64,000 nucleotides of DNA, from NCBI RefSeq assembly GCF_016862515.1, contig NZ_BONC01000030.1:35714-99713 (forward strand). Reading direction: 5' to 3'. The notes under the pieces were generated by a model, which did no database searches, had not been told where the DNA came from, and saw only the letters and a list, made by a program, of their open reading frames with translations. Positions within the stretch are counted from its first letter, which is position 1; each line of letters begins with the position of its first letter. The translations under genes and the position numbers were made by a program. The stretch is from Asanoa iriomotensis (GTDB taxonomy: Bacteria; Actinomycetota; Actinomycetes; Mycobacteriales; Micromonosporaceae). This document shows positions 46,095-55,331 of this stretch, one piece after another.

Positions 46095-46846
46095 CCGAGG
46101 GCCGGGTCGCGCTGGTCACCGGCGCCGGGCGGGGGATCGGCCGTGCGATCGCCCACCGCCTGAGCCGCGAGGGTCTACGGGTGGCGCTGGTCGCCCGTGG
46201 CGACAAGGAGCTGGCGGAAACGGCGGAGGGCTGCGTCGGCCCGGCGCTGACGGTCACGGCCGACGTCACCGACCAAGAGCAGATCGAGGCCGCGTACGCC
46301 CTGGTCGAGCGCACCTGGGGCCCGGTGGAGGTGCTCGTCGCCGGCGCCGGCGCGGGCCACTCGGCCCGGCTCGACCGCACCACCGACGAGGACTGGCAAC
46401 GGATGCTCGACCTCAACCTGACGGCGCCGTTCCGCTGCATCCGCCGCTGCGTGCCCGCGATGCGCGCCGCGGGCTGGGGCCGGGTGGTCGTCGTCGCGTC
46501 GACCGCCGCCCGGGTCGGCGAGCCCTACATCGCCGCCTACACCGCCAGCAAGCACGGCGTGCTGGGCCTCGTCCGGTCCGCCGCCGCGGAGCTGGCCACC
46601 ATCGGGGTGACCGTCAACGCGGTCTGCCCGGGCTACGTCGACACCCCGATGACCGACCTCACCGTCGACACGATCGCGGCGACCACCGGCCGCAGCCCCG
46701 CCGACGCCCGGCGCCTGCTGGAGCGCAAACAGCCGATCGGCCGGCTGATCCGCCCCGAGGAGGTCGCCGACGCGGTCTGGTTCTGTGTGAGCAGCGACGC
46801 CGTCACGGGACAGGCGATCAATGTGGACGGAGGCGCGGTGCAGTGA
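46091..46846 (+). CDS. SDR-family 3-hydroxyacyl-CoA dehydrogenase-like protein
   Basis: This 251-residue short-chain dehydrogenase has TGAGRGIG (about 10-17), the active-site Ser of VVVASTAAR and YTASK (about 150-154), and PGYVDTPMT after it. FabG-like members reduce or oxidise 3-oxo/3-hydroxy acyl groups with NAD(P). In this operon it likely oxidises the hydroxyacyl-CoA formed by the hydratase. It overlaps both neighbours by 4 bases. Confidence 0.92.
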   Translation: MTEGRVALVTGAGRGIGRAIAHRLSREGLRVALVARGDKELAETAEGCVGPALTVTADVTDQEQIEAAYALVERTWGPVEVLVAGAGAGHSARLDRTTDEDWQRMLDLNLTAPFRCIRRCVPAMRAAGWGRVVVVASTAARVGEPYIAAYTASKHGVLGLVRSAAAELATIGVTVNAVCPGYVDTPMTDLTVDTIAATTGRSPADARRLLERKQPIGRLIRPEEVADAVWFCVSSDAVTGQAINVDGGAVQ

Positions 46847-47235
46847 CCATCGAGCGGGTGAACCCACCGGAGCTGCCCCGCCCGCGCGGCTTCTCGCACG
46901 CCGTGATCGGCCGCGGCACGACCATCTTCCTGGCCGGCCAGACCGCGATGGATCAGGCGGGCCGGATCATCGACGGCGACGTGGTCGCCCAGTTCGCGCG
47001 CGCCCTGGAGAACCTGCTGACCGCGCTGCGTGCCGCCGGCGGCCGCCCGGACCAACTCGCCAGCCTCACCGTCTACACGACGGACCTCGGGGCCTACAAA
47101 GAGCGGGCGGCCGAGATCGGCCAGGTCTGGCGCCGCCTGGTCGGCACCGACTACCCGGCCATGGCCGGCATCGGCGTCTCCCGCCTCTGGGACGCCGAAG
47201 CGCTCGTCGAGGTTCAGGGCTTCGCGGTGGTGTGA
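46843..47235 (+). CDS. RidA-family protein of the anthranilate-type operon
   Basis: This 130-residue RidA/YjgF protein has FSHAVIGRGTTIFLAGQTAM (about 17-36), LASLTVYTTDL and YPAMAGIGVSRLWDAEALVE (about 103-122). Canonical RidA proteins hydrolyse enamines and imines to ketones and ammonia. In a pathway that starts from an aromatic amine, this could remove the amino nitrogen after ring reduction, which fits the known involvement of such a gene in 2-aminobenzoate-CoA clusters. It is coupled to the SDR by a GTGA overlap and overlaps the convergent PaaX gene by 22 bases. Confidence 0.88.
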   Translation: MTIERVNPPELPRPRGFSHAVIGRGTTIFLAGQTAMDQAGRIIDGDVVAQFARALENLLTALRAAGGRPDQLASLTVYTTDLGAYKERAAEIGQVWRRLVGTDYPAMAGIGVSRLWDAEALVEVQGFAVV

Positions 47236-48068
47236 TCCAGCGCGGGCCGGACGGAGTCGACGAAGCGGTGCGCGGCGTCGGCGAGGCGGTTGTGCAGCGC
47301 GAAGAACGTGTCCGCGGAGCGGACGCCGTTCCAGTCCGCGGGCAGCGCCTCCAGGGGCAGGCCCGGCTCGAGGTACGGCAGCCGCCGCCAGTCCGTCAGC
47401 GCGTTGACGTAGTCGGCGAACGCCTCCGCGTCGCTGACCGTGCGGCGGCGCCGGGCCACCGGCTCGTACCGGAGCAGGAAGTCCTCGTGCAGCGCGCGCA
47501 ACCGCGGCAGGTCCCACCACTGCGCCACCCGTTCCGCGGCGTCCGCGAACGCGAGGTAGTCGCCGCGGAACAGTTCGACGTAGACGTCGAGCCCGTGCCG
47601 CTCCAGCGTTTCCTTGGCCTCGTCGTACAGGTGCGCCGGCGCGATCCAGACGCCCGCCGACACCGTGCCGAAGCCCAGCCAGGCCAGCCGCGACCGCAGC
47701 ACGTGGCGCTGGTCCCGCTTGCTCTCCGGCACGCTGAACACCGCCAGCAGCCAGCCGTCGCCCGCCGCCGCGCGCTGCCGCTCGAAGATGCGCCGGTCGC
47801 CCTCGCGGAGGATCTCGCGGGCGTCGTCAGAAAGCTCGTAACCCGCCACCCCCTCGACCCGGCTCGCGGAGAGCAGGCCGCGGCGCTTCAGGCGGAAGAT
47901 GGCGGAGCGCACGGCTGGCTCGTCGACGCCGCACTGCGCGAGCAACCGGATGATCGACGCGACGCTCATCCAGCCGCCGGCTTCACGCGCATACAGGCCG
48001 TACACCGTGACGATCAATGCTCGGGGTTTCTGGTTGCGACCGCCCGAATCGTCCGTCTCCACCGTCAC
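47214..48068 (-). CDS. PaaX-family transcriptional regulator
   Basis: This 284-residue protein has a PaaX N-terminal winged helix (RALIVTVYGLYAREAGGWMS; CGVDEPAVRSAIFRLKRRGL, about 45-64), the middle Cas2-like domain (WLLAVFSVPESKRDQRHVLR) and the C-terminal domain. PaaX repressors respond to aryl-CoA thioesters such as phenylacetyl-CoA. It sits between the two pathway operons, convergent with one and divergent from the other, so an aryl-CoA such as 2-aminobenzoyl-CoA is the likely inducer. The GTG start has no clear Shine-Dalgarno and may be leaderless. Confidence 0.9.
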   Translation of the reverse strand: MTVETDDSGGRNQKPRALIVTVYGLYAREAGGWMSVASIIRLLAQCGVDEPAVRSAIFRLKRRGLLSASRVEGVAGYELSDDAREILREGDRRIFERQRAAAGDGWLLAVFSVPESKRDQRHVLRSRLAWLGFGTVSAGVWIAPAHLYDEAKETLERHGLDVYVELFRGDYLAFADAAERVAQWWDLPRLRALHEDFLLRYEPVARRRRTVSDAEAFADYVNALTDWRRLPYLEPGLPLEALPADWNGVRSADTFFALHNRLADAAHRFVDSVRPALDHTTAKP

Positions 48069-48094
48069 GGAGAAACCATATCTGATGCGTTCTC

Positions 48095-48122
48095 TTGACT
48101 GCCGTCATCGAATGCGAATACT
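48095..48122 (+). promoter_or_regulatory. Promoter abutting the CoA ligase start, probably leaderless mRNA
   Basis: TTGACT (48095-48100), 16 bases and AATACT (48117-48122) form a good -35/-10 pair. The ligase ATG is at 48129, only 6 bases after the -10, so transcription should start on or within a base of the ATG. No Shine-Dalgarno fits. Two CGAAT-type half-sites overlap the -10 and resemble the ATTCGC core of known PaaX sites. Confidence 0.5.
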
Positions 48123-48128
48123 GGTGGA

Positions 48129-49736
48129 ATGACGTGGGACAATTCGACCGCGCTCAAACCCTCGGCACATGTGGACACCTTCTGCCGCGACCACCTCCCG
48201 CCCGCCGACCAGTGGCCTGAGATGGTCTTCGAGCTCGACGACGTGCGCTACCCCGACCGGGTCAACTGCGCCGTCGAGCTCCTCACACACGACTCCGACC
48301 GCCTCTGCCTGCTGACGCCCGACGGCGAACAATGGACCTACGCCGACCTGCAAACCGCGAGCAACCGGATCGCCGACCTCCTGACCCGCGTCCACGGGCT
48401 CGTCCCGGGCAACCGCGTGCTGCTGCGCGGCCCCAACAACCCCTGGCTCGCCGCGTGCTGGTTCGCGGTGCTCAAGGCCGGCGGCGTGGTGGTCACGACG
48501 ATGCCACTGCTGCGCCCGGCCGAGCTGACCGCCGTCGCCGAGATCGCCCGGGTCGACCTCGCGCTGTGTGACCCCAGGTTCGTCGACGACCTGCGGCTGG
48601 CCCGCCTCGGTGCCGCATCGATCGTCACCTATGAAGAGCTGGTCGGGGGAGCGGACCACTTCGACGCCGTCGAGACCTCGGCCGACGACGTCGCCCTGCT
48701 CGCCTTCACCTCCGGGACCACCGGCCAGCCGAAGGCGACCATGCACTTCCACCGCGACGTCCTGGCCATCGCCGACACGTTCTCGCGCCACCTCGTGGGG
48801 CCACGACCCGACGACATCTTCACGGGCACGCCGCCGCTGGCGTTCACGTTCGGGCTCGGCGGGCTGCTGGTGTTCCCACTGCGGGCAGGCGCCGCCACCC
48901 TGCTGATCGAGCGGGCGACGCCGGACGAGCTGGCCGACCTGATCGAGCGCCACGCGGTGACCGTCTGCTTCACCGCGCCGACGGCCTATCGGGCGATGCT
49001 GCGGGCCGGGCGGCTGGAGCGGCTGCGCAGCCTGCGTCGCGCGGTCTCGGCCGGCGAGCACCTGCCGGCGTCCACCTGGCGCGACTTCTTCGCCGCGACC
49101 GGCGTGCGGCTGATCGACGGCATCGGCTCCACCGAGATGCTGCACGTGTTCATCTCGGCGGCCGACGACGACATCCGGCCGGGCGCGACGGGCAAGGAGG
49201 TGCCCGGTTACCGGGCGGCGGTCCTCGACGACGACGGCAACCCGGTGCCGCCCGGCACTCCGGGGCGGCTGGCGGTCAAGGGCCCCACCGGCTGCCGCTA
49301 TCTCGACGACCCGCGCCAGGCGGCGTACGTCCACAATGGTTGGAACTTCACCGGCGACACCTATCTGCGGGACGAGGACGGCTACTTCCACTACCTGGCG
49401 CGGCGCGACGACATGATCGTGTCGTCGGGTTACAACATCGCCGGCCCCGAGGTCGAGGAAGCGCTGGTGGGTCATCCGGCGGTCAGCGAGTGCTGCGTCG
49501 TGGGCGCACCCGACCCGGAGCGGGGGCAGATCGTCAAGGCCTACGTGGTGCTGCGCGACGGCGCCGCCGGCTCGCCCGCGCTGGTCGCGGAGCTGCAGGA
49601 CTTCGCGAAGCGCCAGATCGCTCCCTACAAATATCCGCGCGCCGTCGAGTTCATCGCGAGCCTGCCGCGGACGAGCACGGGCAAGATCCAGCGGTACGTG
49701 CTGCGCCAGCGATCATCCACCGTGGAGCCCGCATGA
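48129..49736 (+). CDS. 2-aminobenzoate-CoA ligase-like aryl-CoA synthetase
   Basis: This 535-residue ANL-superfamily enzyme has the phosphate loop [20 protein letters not shown] (around residues 193-212), the adenine-binding [15 protein letters not shown], the hinge [21 protein letters not shown] and the C-terminal catalytic Lys in [11 protein letters not shown]. The N-terminus [20 protein letters not shown] is that of 2-aminobenzoate-CoA and benzoate-CoA ligases. It would activate anthranilate (or salicylate/benzoate) with ATP and CoA. Its stop overlaps the monooxygenase/reductase start, so ligase and ring-attack enzyme are coupled. Confidence 0.9.
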   Translation: MTWDNSTALKPSAHVDTFCRDHLPPADQWPEMVFELDDVRYPDRVNCAVELLTHDSDRLCLLTPDGEQWTYADLQTASNRIADLLTRVHGLVPGNRVLLRGPNNPWLAACWFAVLKAGGVVVTTMPLLRPAELTAVAEIARVDLALCDPRFVDDLRLARLGAASIVTYEELVGGADHFDAVETSADDVALLAFTSGTTGQPKATMHFHRDVLAIADTFSRHLVGPRPDDIFTGTPPLAFTFGLGGLLVFPLRAGAATLLIERATPDELADLIERHAVTVCFTAPTAYRAMLRAGRLERLRSLRRAVSAGEHLPASTWRDFFAATGVRLIDGIGSTEMLHVFISAADDDIRPGATGKEVPGYRAAVLDDDGNPVPPGTPGRLAVKGPTGCRYLDDPRQAAYVHNGWNFTGDTYLRDEDGYFHYLARRDDMIVSSGYNIAGPEVEEALVGHPAVSECCVVGAPDPERGQIVKAYVVLRDGAAGSPALVAELQDFAKRQIAPYKYPRAVEFIASLPRTSTGKIQRYVLRQRSSTVEPA

Positions 49737-52096
49737 GGGTCGCGGTGGTCGGCGGCGGGCCCGGCGGCCTCTACTTCGCCGCCCTCGTCCGGCAGCTCGG
49801 CGTGGCCGACGAGGTCACCGTCTGGGAGCGCAACGCCGCCGACGACACGTTCGGCTTCGGCGTCGTGTTCTCCGACGAGACGCTCGGCGGCATCGAGCAC
49901 GCGGACCCGCGGATCCACGGCGAGATGGAGCGCGAGTTCGCCCGCTGGGACGACATCGACGTCCACTTCCGCGGCGAGGTGCTGACCAGCGGCGGCCACG
50001 GCTTCGCCGCCATGGGCCGCAAGCGGCTCCTCCAGATTCTCCAGGAGCGGTGCCGCGAGCTGGGCGTCGACCTCCGGTTCGCCACGGCGGCGCCGGATGT
50101 CGAGGAGCTGCGGGCGTCCTACGACCTCGTGGTCGCGAGCGACGGAGTGAACTCGACCGTTCGGAACCGCTATGCCGACGTGTTCCGCCCGACCGCGGAG
50201 ACCCGGCGGTGCCGCTACATGTGGCTCGGCACCGACCTGGTCTTCGACGCGTTCAAGTTCTACGTGAAGGAGACGCCGCACGGCGTCATGCAGGTCCACG
50301 GCTACCCGTTCGACGCCGGGACGAGCACGTTCATCGTCGAGATGACCGAGCAGGTCTGGCGGCGGGCCGGCTTCGACGCGTTCGCGGGCCGCGCGTTCCG
50401 GCCGGGTGAGTCCGACGAGAAGTCGGTGGAGCTGGTCCGCGAGCTGTTCCACGACGTCCTCGGCGACGCCGCGCTGCACCTCAACAACTCCCGCTGGCTC
50501 AGCTTCGTGACGATCCGCAACGAGCGCTGGCGGCACGAGAACGTGGTGCTGCTCGGCGACGCGGCACACACCGCACACTTCTCCATCGGGTCGGGCACCA
50601 AGCTGGCGATGGAGGACGCCCTCGCGCTGGCCGCGTGCCTGGGCGAGCACCCGCTGGGTCGGGCGTTGACGGCCTACGAGGAGGAGCGCCGGCCCGTGGT
50701 CGTGTCGACGCAGCGGGCCGCGCAGGCGAGCCTGGAGTGGTTCGAGCACCTCGGCCAGTATGTCGACCAGCACCCGCGCCAGTTCGCGTTCAACATCATG
50801 ACGCGCAGCCGCCGGGTCACGCACGAGAACCTGCGGCTGCGCGACCCGGAGTTCGTCGAGGCGGTCGACACCTGGTTCGCGGCACACGAACAGGCCCGCG
50901 GCAACGGCGACGGCGAGGCGCGCCCGCCGATGTTCCAGCCGTTCCGGCTCCGCGGTCTGGAGCTGGCCAACCGGGTGGTCGTGTCACCGATGGACATGTA
51001 CTGCGCCCAGGACGGCCTGCCCGACGACTTCCACCTGGTGCACCTGGGCGGCAAGGCCCTCGGCGGCGCGGGCCTGGTGATGACCGAGATGGTCTGCGTC
51101 TCGCCGACGGGCCGGATCACGCCCGGCTGCACGGGCCTCTGGACCGACGAGCAGGCGGCGGCCTGGCGCCGGATCACGTCGTTCGTGCACGACCGGTCGC
51201 CCGCGAAGATCGGGGTGCAGCTCGGGCACTCGGGCCGCAAGGGCTCCACCAGGCTGATGTGGGAGGGGATGGACGAACCGCTCCCGGAGGGCAACTGGGA
51301 GGTGGTCGGGCCGTCGCCGCTGCCGTACCGGCCGGGTGTCAACCAGGTCCCGCGCGAGCTGTCGCCGGCCGACCTGGCGGAGATCCGCGAGCAGTTCGTG
51401 GCGGCGACGCGGCGCGCGGCGTGGGCCGGCTTCGACCTGCTGGAACTGCACTGCGCGCACGGCTACCTGCTGTCGTCGTTCATCTCACCGCTGACCAACG
51501 AGCGGACCGACGGCTACGGCGGCAGCCTGGCCAACCGCCTGCGCTTCCCGCTGGAGGTCTTCACGGCGATGCGCGCGGCGTGGCCACCGGACCGGCCGAT
51601 GAGCGTGCGCATCTCGGCGACGGACTGGTGCGCCGGCGGCGTCGACGCCGACGACGCGGTCGCGATCGCCCGGGCCTTCGCCGCCGCGGGCGCGGACATC
51701 ATCGACGTCTCGACGGGCCAGGTGGACCCGGCGGAACGGCCGGCCTTCGGCCGCTCCTACCAGACCCCGTTCGCGGACCGCATCCGCAACGAGACAGGCA
51801 TCGCCACGATGGCGGTCGGCGTCATCTCGTCGTACGACGACGTGAACTCGATCCTGCTCGCGGGCCGCGCGGACCTGTGCCTGGTCGGCCGCGCCCACCT
51901 CTACGACCCACACTGGACGTTGCACGCGGCGGCCGAGCAGGGCTACGCGGGCCCTGGCGCCAACTGGCCGCAATCGTGGCAGGCCGGCTCCCGCCGCCCA
52001 CAGACTGGCCGCACCGACGGCCCGCGCCCGCGCCTGGACCTCATCCGCACAGGCGAGCCCCAAACCCAACACCGCCGCTGGCGCCCCGGCGTGTAG
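49733..52096 (+). CDS. Fused FAD monooxygenase/Old Yellow Enzyme reductase for an aryl-CoA
   Basis: This 787-residue two-domain flavoenzyme combines a single-component FAD hydroxylase (1-395; VVGGGPGG at 5-12 and [16 protein letters not shown] for FAD ribityl binding) with an Old Yellow Enzyme domain (400-760; [26 protein letters not shown] [28 protein letters not shown] with the FMN-site residues). This fusion is characteristic of 2-aminobenzoyl-CoA monooxygenase/reductase, which hydroxylates and then dearomatises the ring. The same architecture is also annotated as salicylyl-CoA 5-hydroxylase. The beta-oxidation-like neighbours and RidA favour the anthranilate function. Confidence 0.92.
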   Translation: MRVAVVGGGPGGLYFAALVRQLGVADEVTVWERNAADDTFGFGVVFSDETLGGIEHADPRIHGEMEREFARWDDIDVHFRGEVLTSGGHGFAAMGRKRLLQILQERCRELGVDLRFATAAPDVEELRASYDLVVASDGVNSTVRNRYADVFRPTAETRRCRYMWLGTDLVFDAFKFYVKETPHGVMQVHGYPFDAGTSTFIVEMTEQVWRRAGFDAFAGRAFRPGESDEKSVELVRELFHDVLGDAALHLNNSRWLSFVTIRNERWRHENVVLLGDAAHTAHFSIGSGTKLAMEDALALAACLGEHPLGRALTAYEEERRPVVVSTQRAAQASLEWFEHLGQYVDQHPRQFAFNIMTRSRRVTHENLRLRDPEFVEAVDTWFAAHEQARGNGDGEARPPMFQPFRLRGLELANRVVVSPMDMYCAQDGLPDDFHLVHLGGKALGGAGLVMTEMVCVSPTGRITPGCTGLWTDEQAAAWRRITSFVHDRSPAKIGVQLGHSGRKGSTRLMWEGMDEPLPEGNWEVVGPSPLPYRPGVNQVPRELSPADLAEIREQFVAATRRAAWAGFDLLELHCAHGYLLSSFISPLTNERTDGYGGSLANRLRFPLEVFTAMRAAWPPDRPMSVRISATDWCAGGVDADDAVAIARAFAAAGADIIDVSTGQVDPAERPAFGRSYQTPFADRIRNETGIATMAVGVISSYDDVNSILLAGRADLCLVGRAHLYDPHWTLHAAAEQGYAGPGANWPQSWQAGSRRPQTGRTDGPRPRLDLIRTGEPQTQHRRWRPGV

Positions 52097-52217
52097 GGCC
52101 ACCTCCGAGTGCGCGGTGAGGAAGTCGGCTGCGCCCACGATGTCGGCACCCGCCCGGTCGATCGGCAAGCCGGCCACCAGCCGGCCGGCGGTCCTGGACA
52201 GGCAATAGCCTGACCGG

Positions 52218-52784
52218 ATGTCTCTGCCGGCACGGGTGCGGGCGGCCACGCGGCTTGCCGCGCGCCATGGGTTTCCGCATTCGAGCGTTCCCGCGCACGG
52301 CCGTCTCCTGCGGGTCCTCGCTGGCGGGGTCCCGCCCGGCGGCGTGATCGGGGAGACCGGCACCGGCTACGGCGTCGGGCTCGCCTGGCTGGCGGCCGGG
52401 GCCGCGCCAGGCGTGCGGCTGGTCAGCGTCGAACGCGACCCCGACCGCGCCCGCGCCGCGGCCGCGCTGTTCGACGGCGCCGCCATGGTCCACATCGGAG
52501 ACTGGACCGAGCTGCGCGACCACGGCCCCTTCGACCTGCTCGTGCTCGACGGCGGTGGGCACGGCAAGACCGAGGCTGCCGGCTTCGCCGAGCCGGCCGA
52601 CTGGCTTCGGATCGGCGGCAGCGTCGTCGTCGACGACTTCACGCCGAGCACCGACTGGCCGCCGCGGCACGGCGGCGAGGTCGACCACGCACGCCTGCGC
52701 TGGCTCGACCACCCGCGCCTGCGCGCCACCCAGCTCCGCGTAGCGCCCGGCCTGGCCGTCGTCGTCGGCACCAGGGTCAGTTGA
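52218..52784 (+). CDS. Class I SAM-dependent methyltransferase (O-methyltransferase-like)
   Basis: This 188-residue protein has the SAM motif GGVIGETGTGYGVGLAWLAA (about 41-60), the acidic VSVERDPDRARAA (about 69-81) and the metal or catalytic-like LLVLDGGGHGKTE followed by GSVVVDDFTPSTDWP. It resembles catechol O-methyltransferase-type Methyltransf_24 proteins. The D of LDGG and the D pair of VVDDF could bind a metal. The substrate is unknown. It overlaps the convergent reductase gene by 8 bases. Confidence 0.82.
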   Translation: MSLPARVRAATRLAARHGFPHSSVPAHGRLLRVLAGGVPPGGVIGETGTGYGVGLAWLAAGAAPGVRLVSVERDPDRARAAAALFDGAAMVHIGDWTELRDHGPFDLLVLDGGGHGKTEAAGFAEPADWLRIGGSVVVDDFTPSTDWPPRHGGEVDHARLRWLDHPRLRATQLRVAPGLAVVVGTRVS

Positions 52785-53379
52785 GGACCTCGTAAGTCAG
52801 GTGGGTCGCGTGCGGTGAGACCACCACGTCGCGCTGGCGCAGGCGGGGTGGTGGCTGGTCGCCCGGGCGGAACAGCGGCGTGCCGCCGCCGGTCAGGAAC
52901 GGTGCGAGGTGGATGCGCAGTTCGTCGGCCAGGCCCAGGAGGACGCTCTGGCGCACGACGTCGGCACCGCCCATCACCACGACCGTGCGGTCGCCTGCCG
53001 CCTTGCGGGCCTTGCCCACCGCCTCGCAGATGTCGGTCGCGAAGCTGACCCGCTCACCCAGTCGCCACGACGCCGGCGGCGAGTGCGTCACCACGACCAC
53101 CGGCGGGCCGCCGGTCGCGTGGTCGGTGCCCGCGCCGTAGCCGACCTCGCCCGTCCAGCCGTGCGGGCCGTCGACGAAGTCGAACAGGTGGCGGCCCATC
53201 ACGACCGCGCCCGTCTCGTCGACGCCGCGGCACAGGATCTCGGAGTCGACGGGGTGCCCGGCGAAGACCCAGCCGTGGATCGCATCACCGCCGACGCCCA
53301 GGCCGTGCTCGACATCGGCGCCCGGTGCGGTCACATAGCCGTCGAGTGAAATGGAGATGTCAGCGACAACCTTCCCCAT
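52777..53379 (-). CDS. Dihydrofolate reductase/RibD C-terminal-like protein
   Basis: This 200-residue protein opens KVVADISISLDGYVTAPGAD and continues GAVVMGRHLFDFVDGPHGW and TVVVMGGADVVRQSVLLGLA (about 144-163), the NADPH-binding signature of RibD-type reductases. It is a second member of this superfamily in the window (compare 21301) but from a different subgroup. The cellular substrate is unknown. It lies 6 bases from the acyltransferase stop, in the same direction. Confidence 0.87.
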   Translation of the reverse strand: MGKVVADISISLDGYVTAPGADVEHGLGVGGDAIHGWVFAGHPVDSEILCRGVDETGAVVMGRHLFDFVDGPHGWTGEVGYGAGTDHATGGPPVVVVTHSPPASWRLGERVSFATDICEAVGKARKAAGDRTVVVMGGADVVRQSVLLGLADELRIHLAPFLTGGGTPLFRPGDQPPPRLRQRDVVVSPHATHLTYEVLN

Positions 53380-53385
53380 ATCGGA

Positions 53386-54552
53386 CTAGCCTACGCCCAC
53401 CCGATCCGGCTGCGGAGCGCGCGGTGCGGGGATGGCGGCGGGCCGGCGGCGACGCCGCAAAAGGCGCATCGCGGGCGCTTCGACATAGCGGTGCAAAGGC
53501 ATGGCGACCGCGTACGAGACGACCAGGAACCCGAGGCCCAACGGCACCGCCTGCCACGCGGGATAGTCGTGCGACCGGCCGAGGTACGTCATCACGGTCG
53601 TGATGATCGTCAGATGCACCAGGAAGAAGGCGTACGACGCGTCGCCGAGCCGGACCAGCGCCGGGTGCCGCCACACCGACCGCGCGCCGGTCAGGTCCGC
53701 GGTCGCCGCGGCCGGGATCAGCAACGCGGTCGTGGCCAGCACGGCAGCGGTGTCCCGCACCTGGTGCGGCAACAGGTTGACGGCCAGGTAGTTGGCGACG
53801 AACAGGCCGGTCGCGACCGGCAACCCGGGCCCGCGCCACGCACCTGAGCGCACCAGCAGCGCGAGCGCGATGCCGAGCGCGAACTCGACACCGCGGGTGA
53901 CCGGCAGGATGTAGACGAACCACCGCTGGTAATCAGGGTCGACCCACAGGTGCGCGATCAGCGGCATGAGCAGCCCGAGCGCGACCAACCCGATCGCCGC
54001 GACCGCGAGCGCCCGGCCCGCCAGGTGGCGCAGCAGGGGATAGAGCAGCGGGAACGCGGCATAGAACGCGATCTCGCAGGAAAGCGACCAGGCGACCGGG
54101 TTGATGCCGAGGTAGGTGACGTCGTCCGGGAACCAGGCCTGCACGAGGAACACGCTCGTGGTCAGGTTGTGGCCGTTGACCTGGTTCATCCGGTTGCCGA
54201 CCGGGTCGATGAGGTCGCCGACCCACTTCGAGGCGACCGCGAGTGCCAGCGCGACCAGGTAGGCGGGATAGATCCGCAGGAAGCGGCCGGCGAAGAACCG
54301 CCCGAGCCCCCGCCCGGGAGCAGGACCGTCGCCGCGCGCCGCCCAGGTCAGCACGAAGCCCGAGAGCACGAAGAAGAACGAGACGCCGAGGTCACCGGGG
54401 TCGAGCAGCAGGTGCCCGAGATCGTGCGCGAAGCCGCCGACCGGGATGAACGAGTAGGCGTGGACGCCGAACACGAGCAGCGCCGCGGCGAAGCGCAGCC
54501 CGGTCAGCGAGGGCAGACGGGGGGCGGTGGCAGCCCTGGGGGAGTCGGGCAT
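53386..54552 (-). CDS. Acyltransferase-3 family membrane protein
   Basis: This 388-residue protein has about ten hydrophobic helices and the acyltransferase-3 signatures LPSLTGLRFAAALLVFGVHA (about 13-32, with the catalytic His of VFGVH) and FFFVLSGFVLTWAARG, then FAGRFLRIYPAYLVAL (about 87-102). Members transfer acetyl or other acyl groups to extracellular polysaccharides, macrolides or peptidoglycan. No polysaccharide genes are adjacent. It precedes the DHFR-like gene by 6 bases on the same strand. Confidence 0.9.
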   Translation of the reverse strand: MPDSPRAATAPRLPSLTGLRFAAALLVFGVHAYSFIPVGGFAHDLGHLLLDPGDLGVSFFFVLSGFVLTWAARGDGPAPGRGLGRFFAGRFLRIYPAYLVALALAVASKWVGDLIDPVGNRMNQVNGHNLTTSVFLVQAWFPDDVTYLGINPVAWSLSCEIAFYAAFPLLYPLLRHLAGRALAVAAIGLVALGLLMPLIAHLWVDPDYQRWFVYILPVTRGVEFALGIALALLVRSGAWRGPGLPVATGLFVANYLAVNLLPHQVRDTAAVLATTALLIPAAATADLTGARSVWRHPALVRLGDASYAFFLVHLTIITTVMTYLGRSHDYPAWQAVPLGLGFLVVSYAVAMPLHRYVEAPAMRLLRRRRRPAAIPAPRAPQPDRVGVG

Positions 54553-54622
54553 AGAAAGGCGACCCTATCGGGGCCTTCGACCCCCCGCATCCCGAGAGCC
54601 CGGTTTGTGGAGTAGCCCTCAC

Positions 54623-55207
54623 TCACCCGTTAGGGCGGCGCCGCCACCACACGAGGCCGACCAGGCCGGCGACGACGACACCTACCACTGCGATCACTGC
54701 GGCGATTACACCCGTCGACACGCCGCTCTCGGAGGAGATCGGCACGACGGCCGCCGCGGCCGACGGCTCGACGGCGGCAGACGGCACCACAGAAGGCGCT
54801 GCCGAGGGAGAAGCCGGCGGCGTCGTCGCCACGGGTGGCTGCGCCTTGTTGCTGAACGCGTACTCACCCTTGATGGTGTGTCCGTCCGCGGACACGGTCT
54901 CCCAGCGGACCGTGACCGCCCCCAGCGGCAGCGGCGACACCGGCGCGGTGATGGTCTTGTCGAGCGCCTCCGCGTCGCCGGTCCGGTAGTCGTCGCCGTC
55001 CGCGCCGATCACCTCGACCTTGGTGCCGGCCTGCTTGATCAGCCCGCTGAAGGTCAGCGTGACCGCCGAGATCGGCTTGGTCACGGATGCCTTGGCCGCG
55101 GGCACCGCCTTGGCCAGCTTGGTGTGCGCCGACGCCGGCGTGGCGGGCGCGACGACCACGATCAGCCCCACGAACAGGGCGGCCAGGGCGGCGGCATGAC
55201 GGCGCAT
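54623..55207 (-). CDS. CopC-domain exported membrane-anchored protein
   Basis: This 194-residue protein has a signal peptide (1-27, ending PASA), a CopC/YobA-like beta-sandwich (HTKLAKAVPA to GEYAFSNKA, about 28-125), a Pro/Ser/Ala-rich linker and a C-terminal transmembrane helix. The His immediately after the predicted cleavage site and the His of SADGHTIKGEY are the usual copper ligands. It would bind copper at the cell surface. No CopD partner is fused or adjacent. GGAGG lies 4 bases from the ATG at 55207. Confidence 0.87.
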   Translation of the reverse strand: MRRHAAALAALFVGLIVVVAPATPASAHTKLAKAVPAAKASVTKPISAVTLTFSGLIKQAGTKVEVIGADGDDYRTGDAEALDKTITAPVSPLPLGAVTVRWETVSADGHTIKGEYAFSNKAQPPVATTPPASPSAAPSVVPSAAVEPSAAAAVVPISSESGVSTGVIAAVIAVVGVVVAGLVGLVWWRRRPNG

Positions 55208-55331
55208 CGATCCTCCGGGTTGGGCTCCCGACACGGTAGCCGTTCGCCCCGGCCTGGGCGGAGTCAACCGACTGTCGGAAGAATGCGGGAACTTTCCGCC
55301 TCACCCCGACGACTGGTGTGACGTCGGGCGG

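Noticed and set aside
49733..52096. Assignment as a plain salicylyl-CoA 5-hydroxylase
   Set aside because: Not excluded, but the attached Old-Yellow-Enzyme domain and the neighbouring acyl-CoA dehydrogenase, hydratase, SDR and RidA fit dearomatisation of 2-aminobenzoyl-CoA better than a gentisate route.
52097..52217. Search for a terminator after the monooxygenase/reductase gene
   Set aside because: No perfect hairpin of useful length was seen; only short imperfect GC stems.
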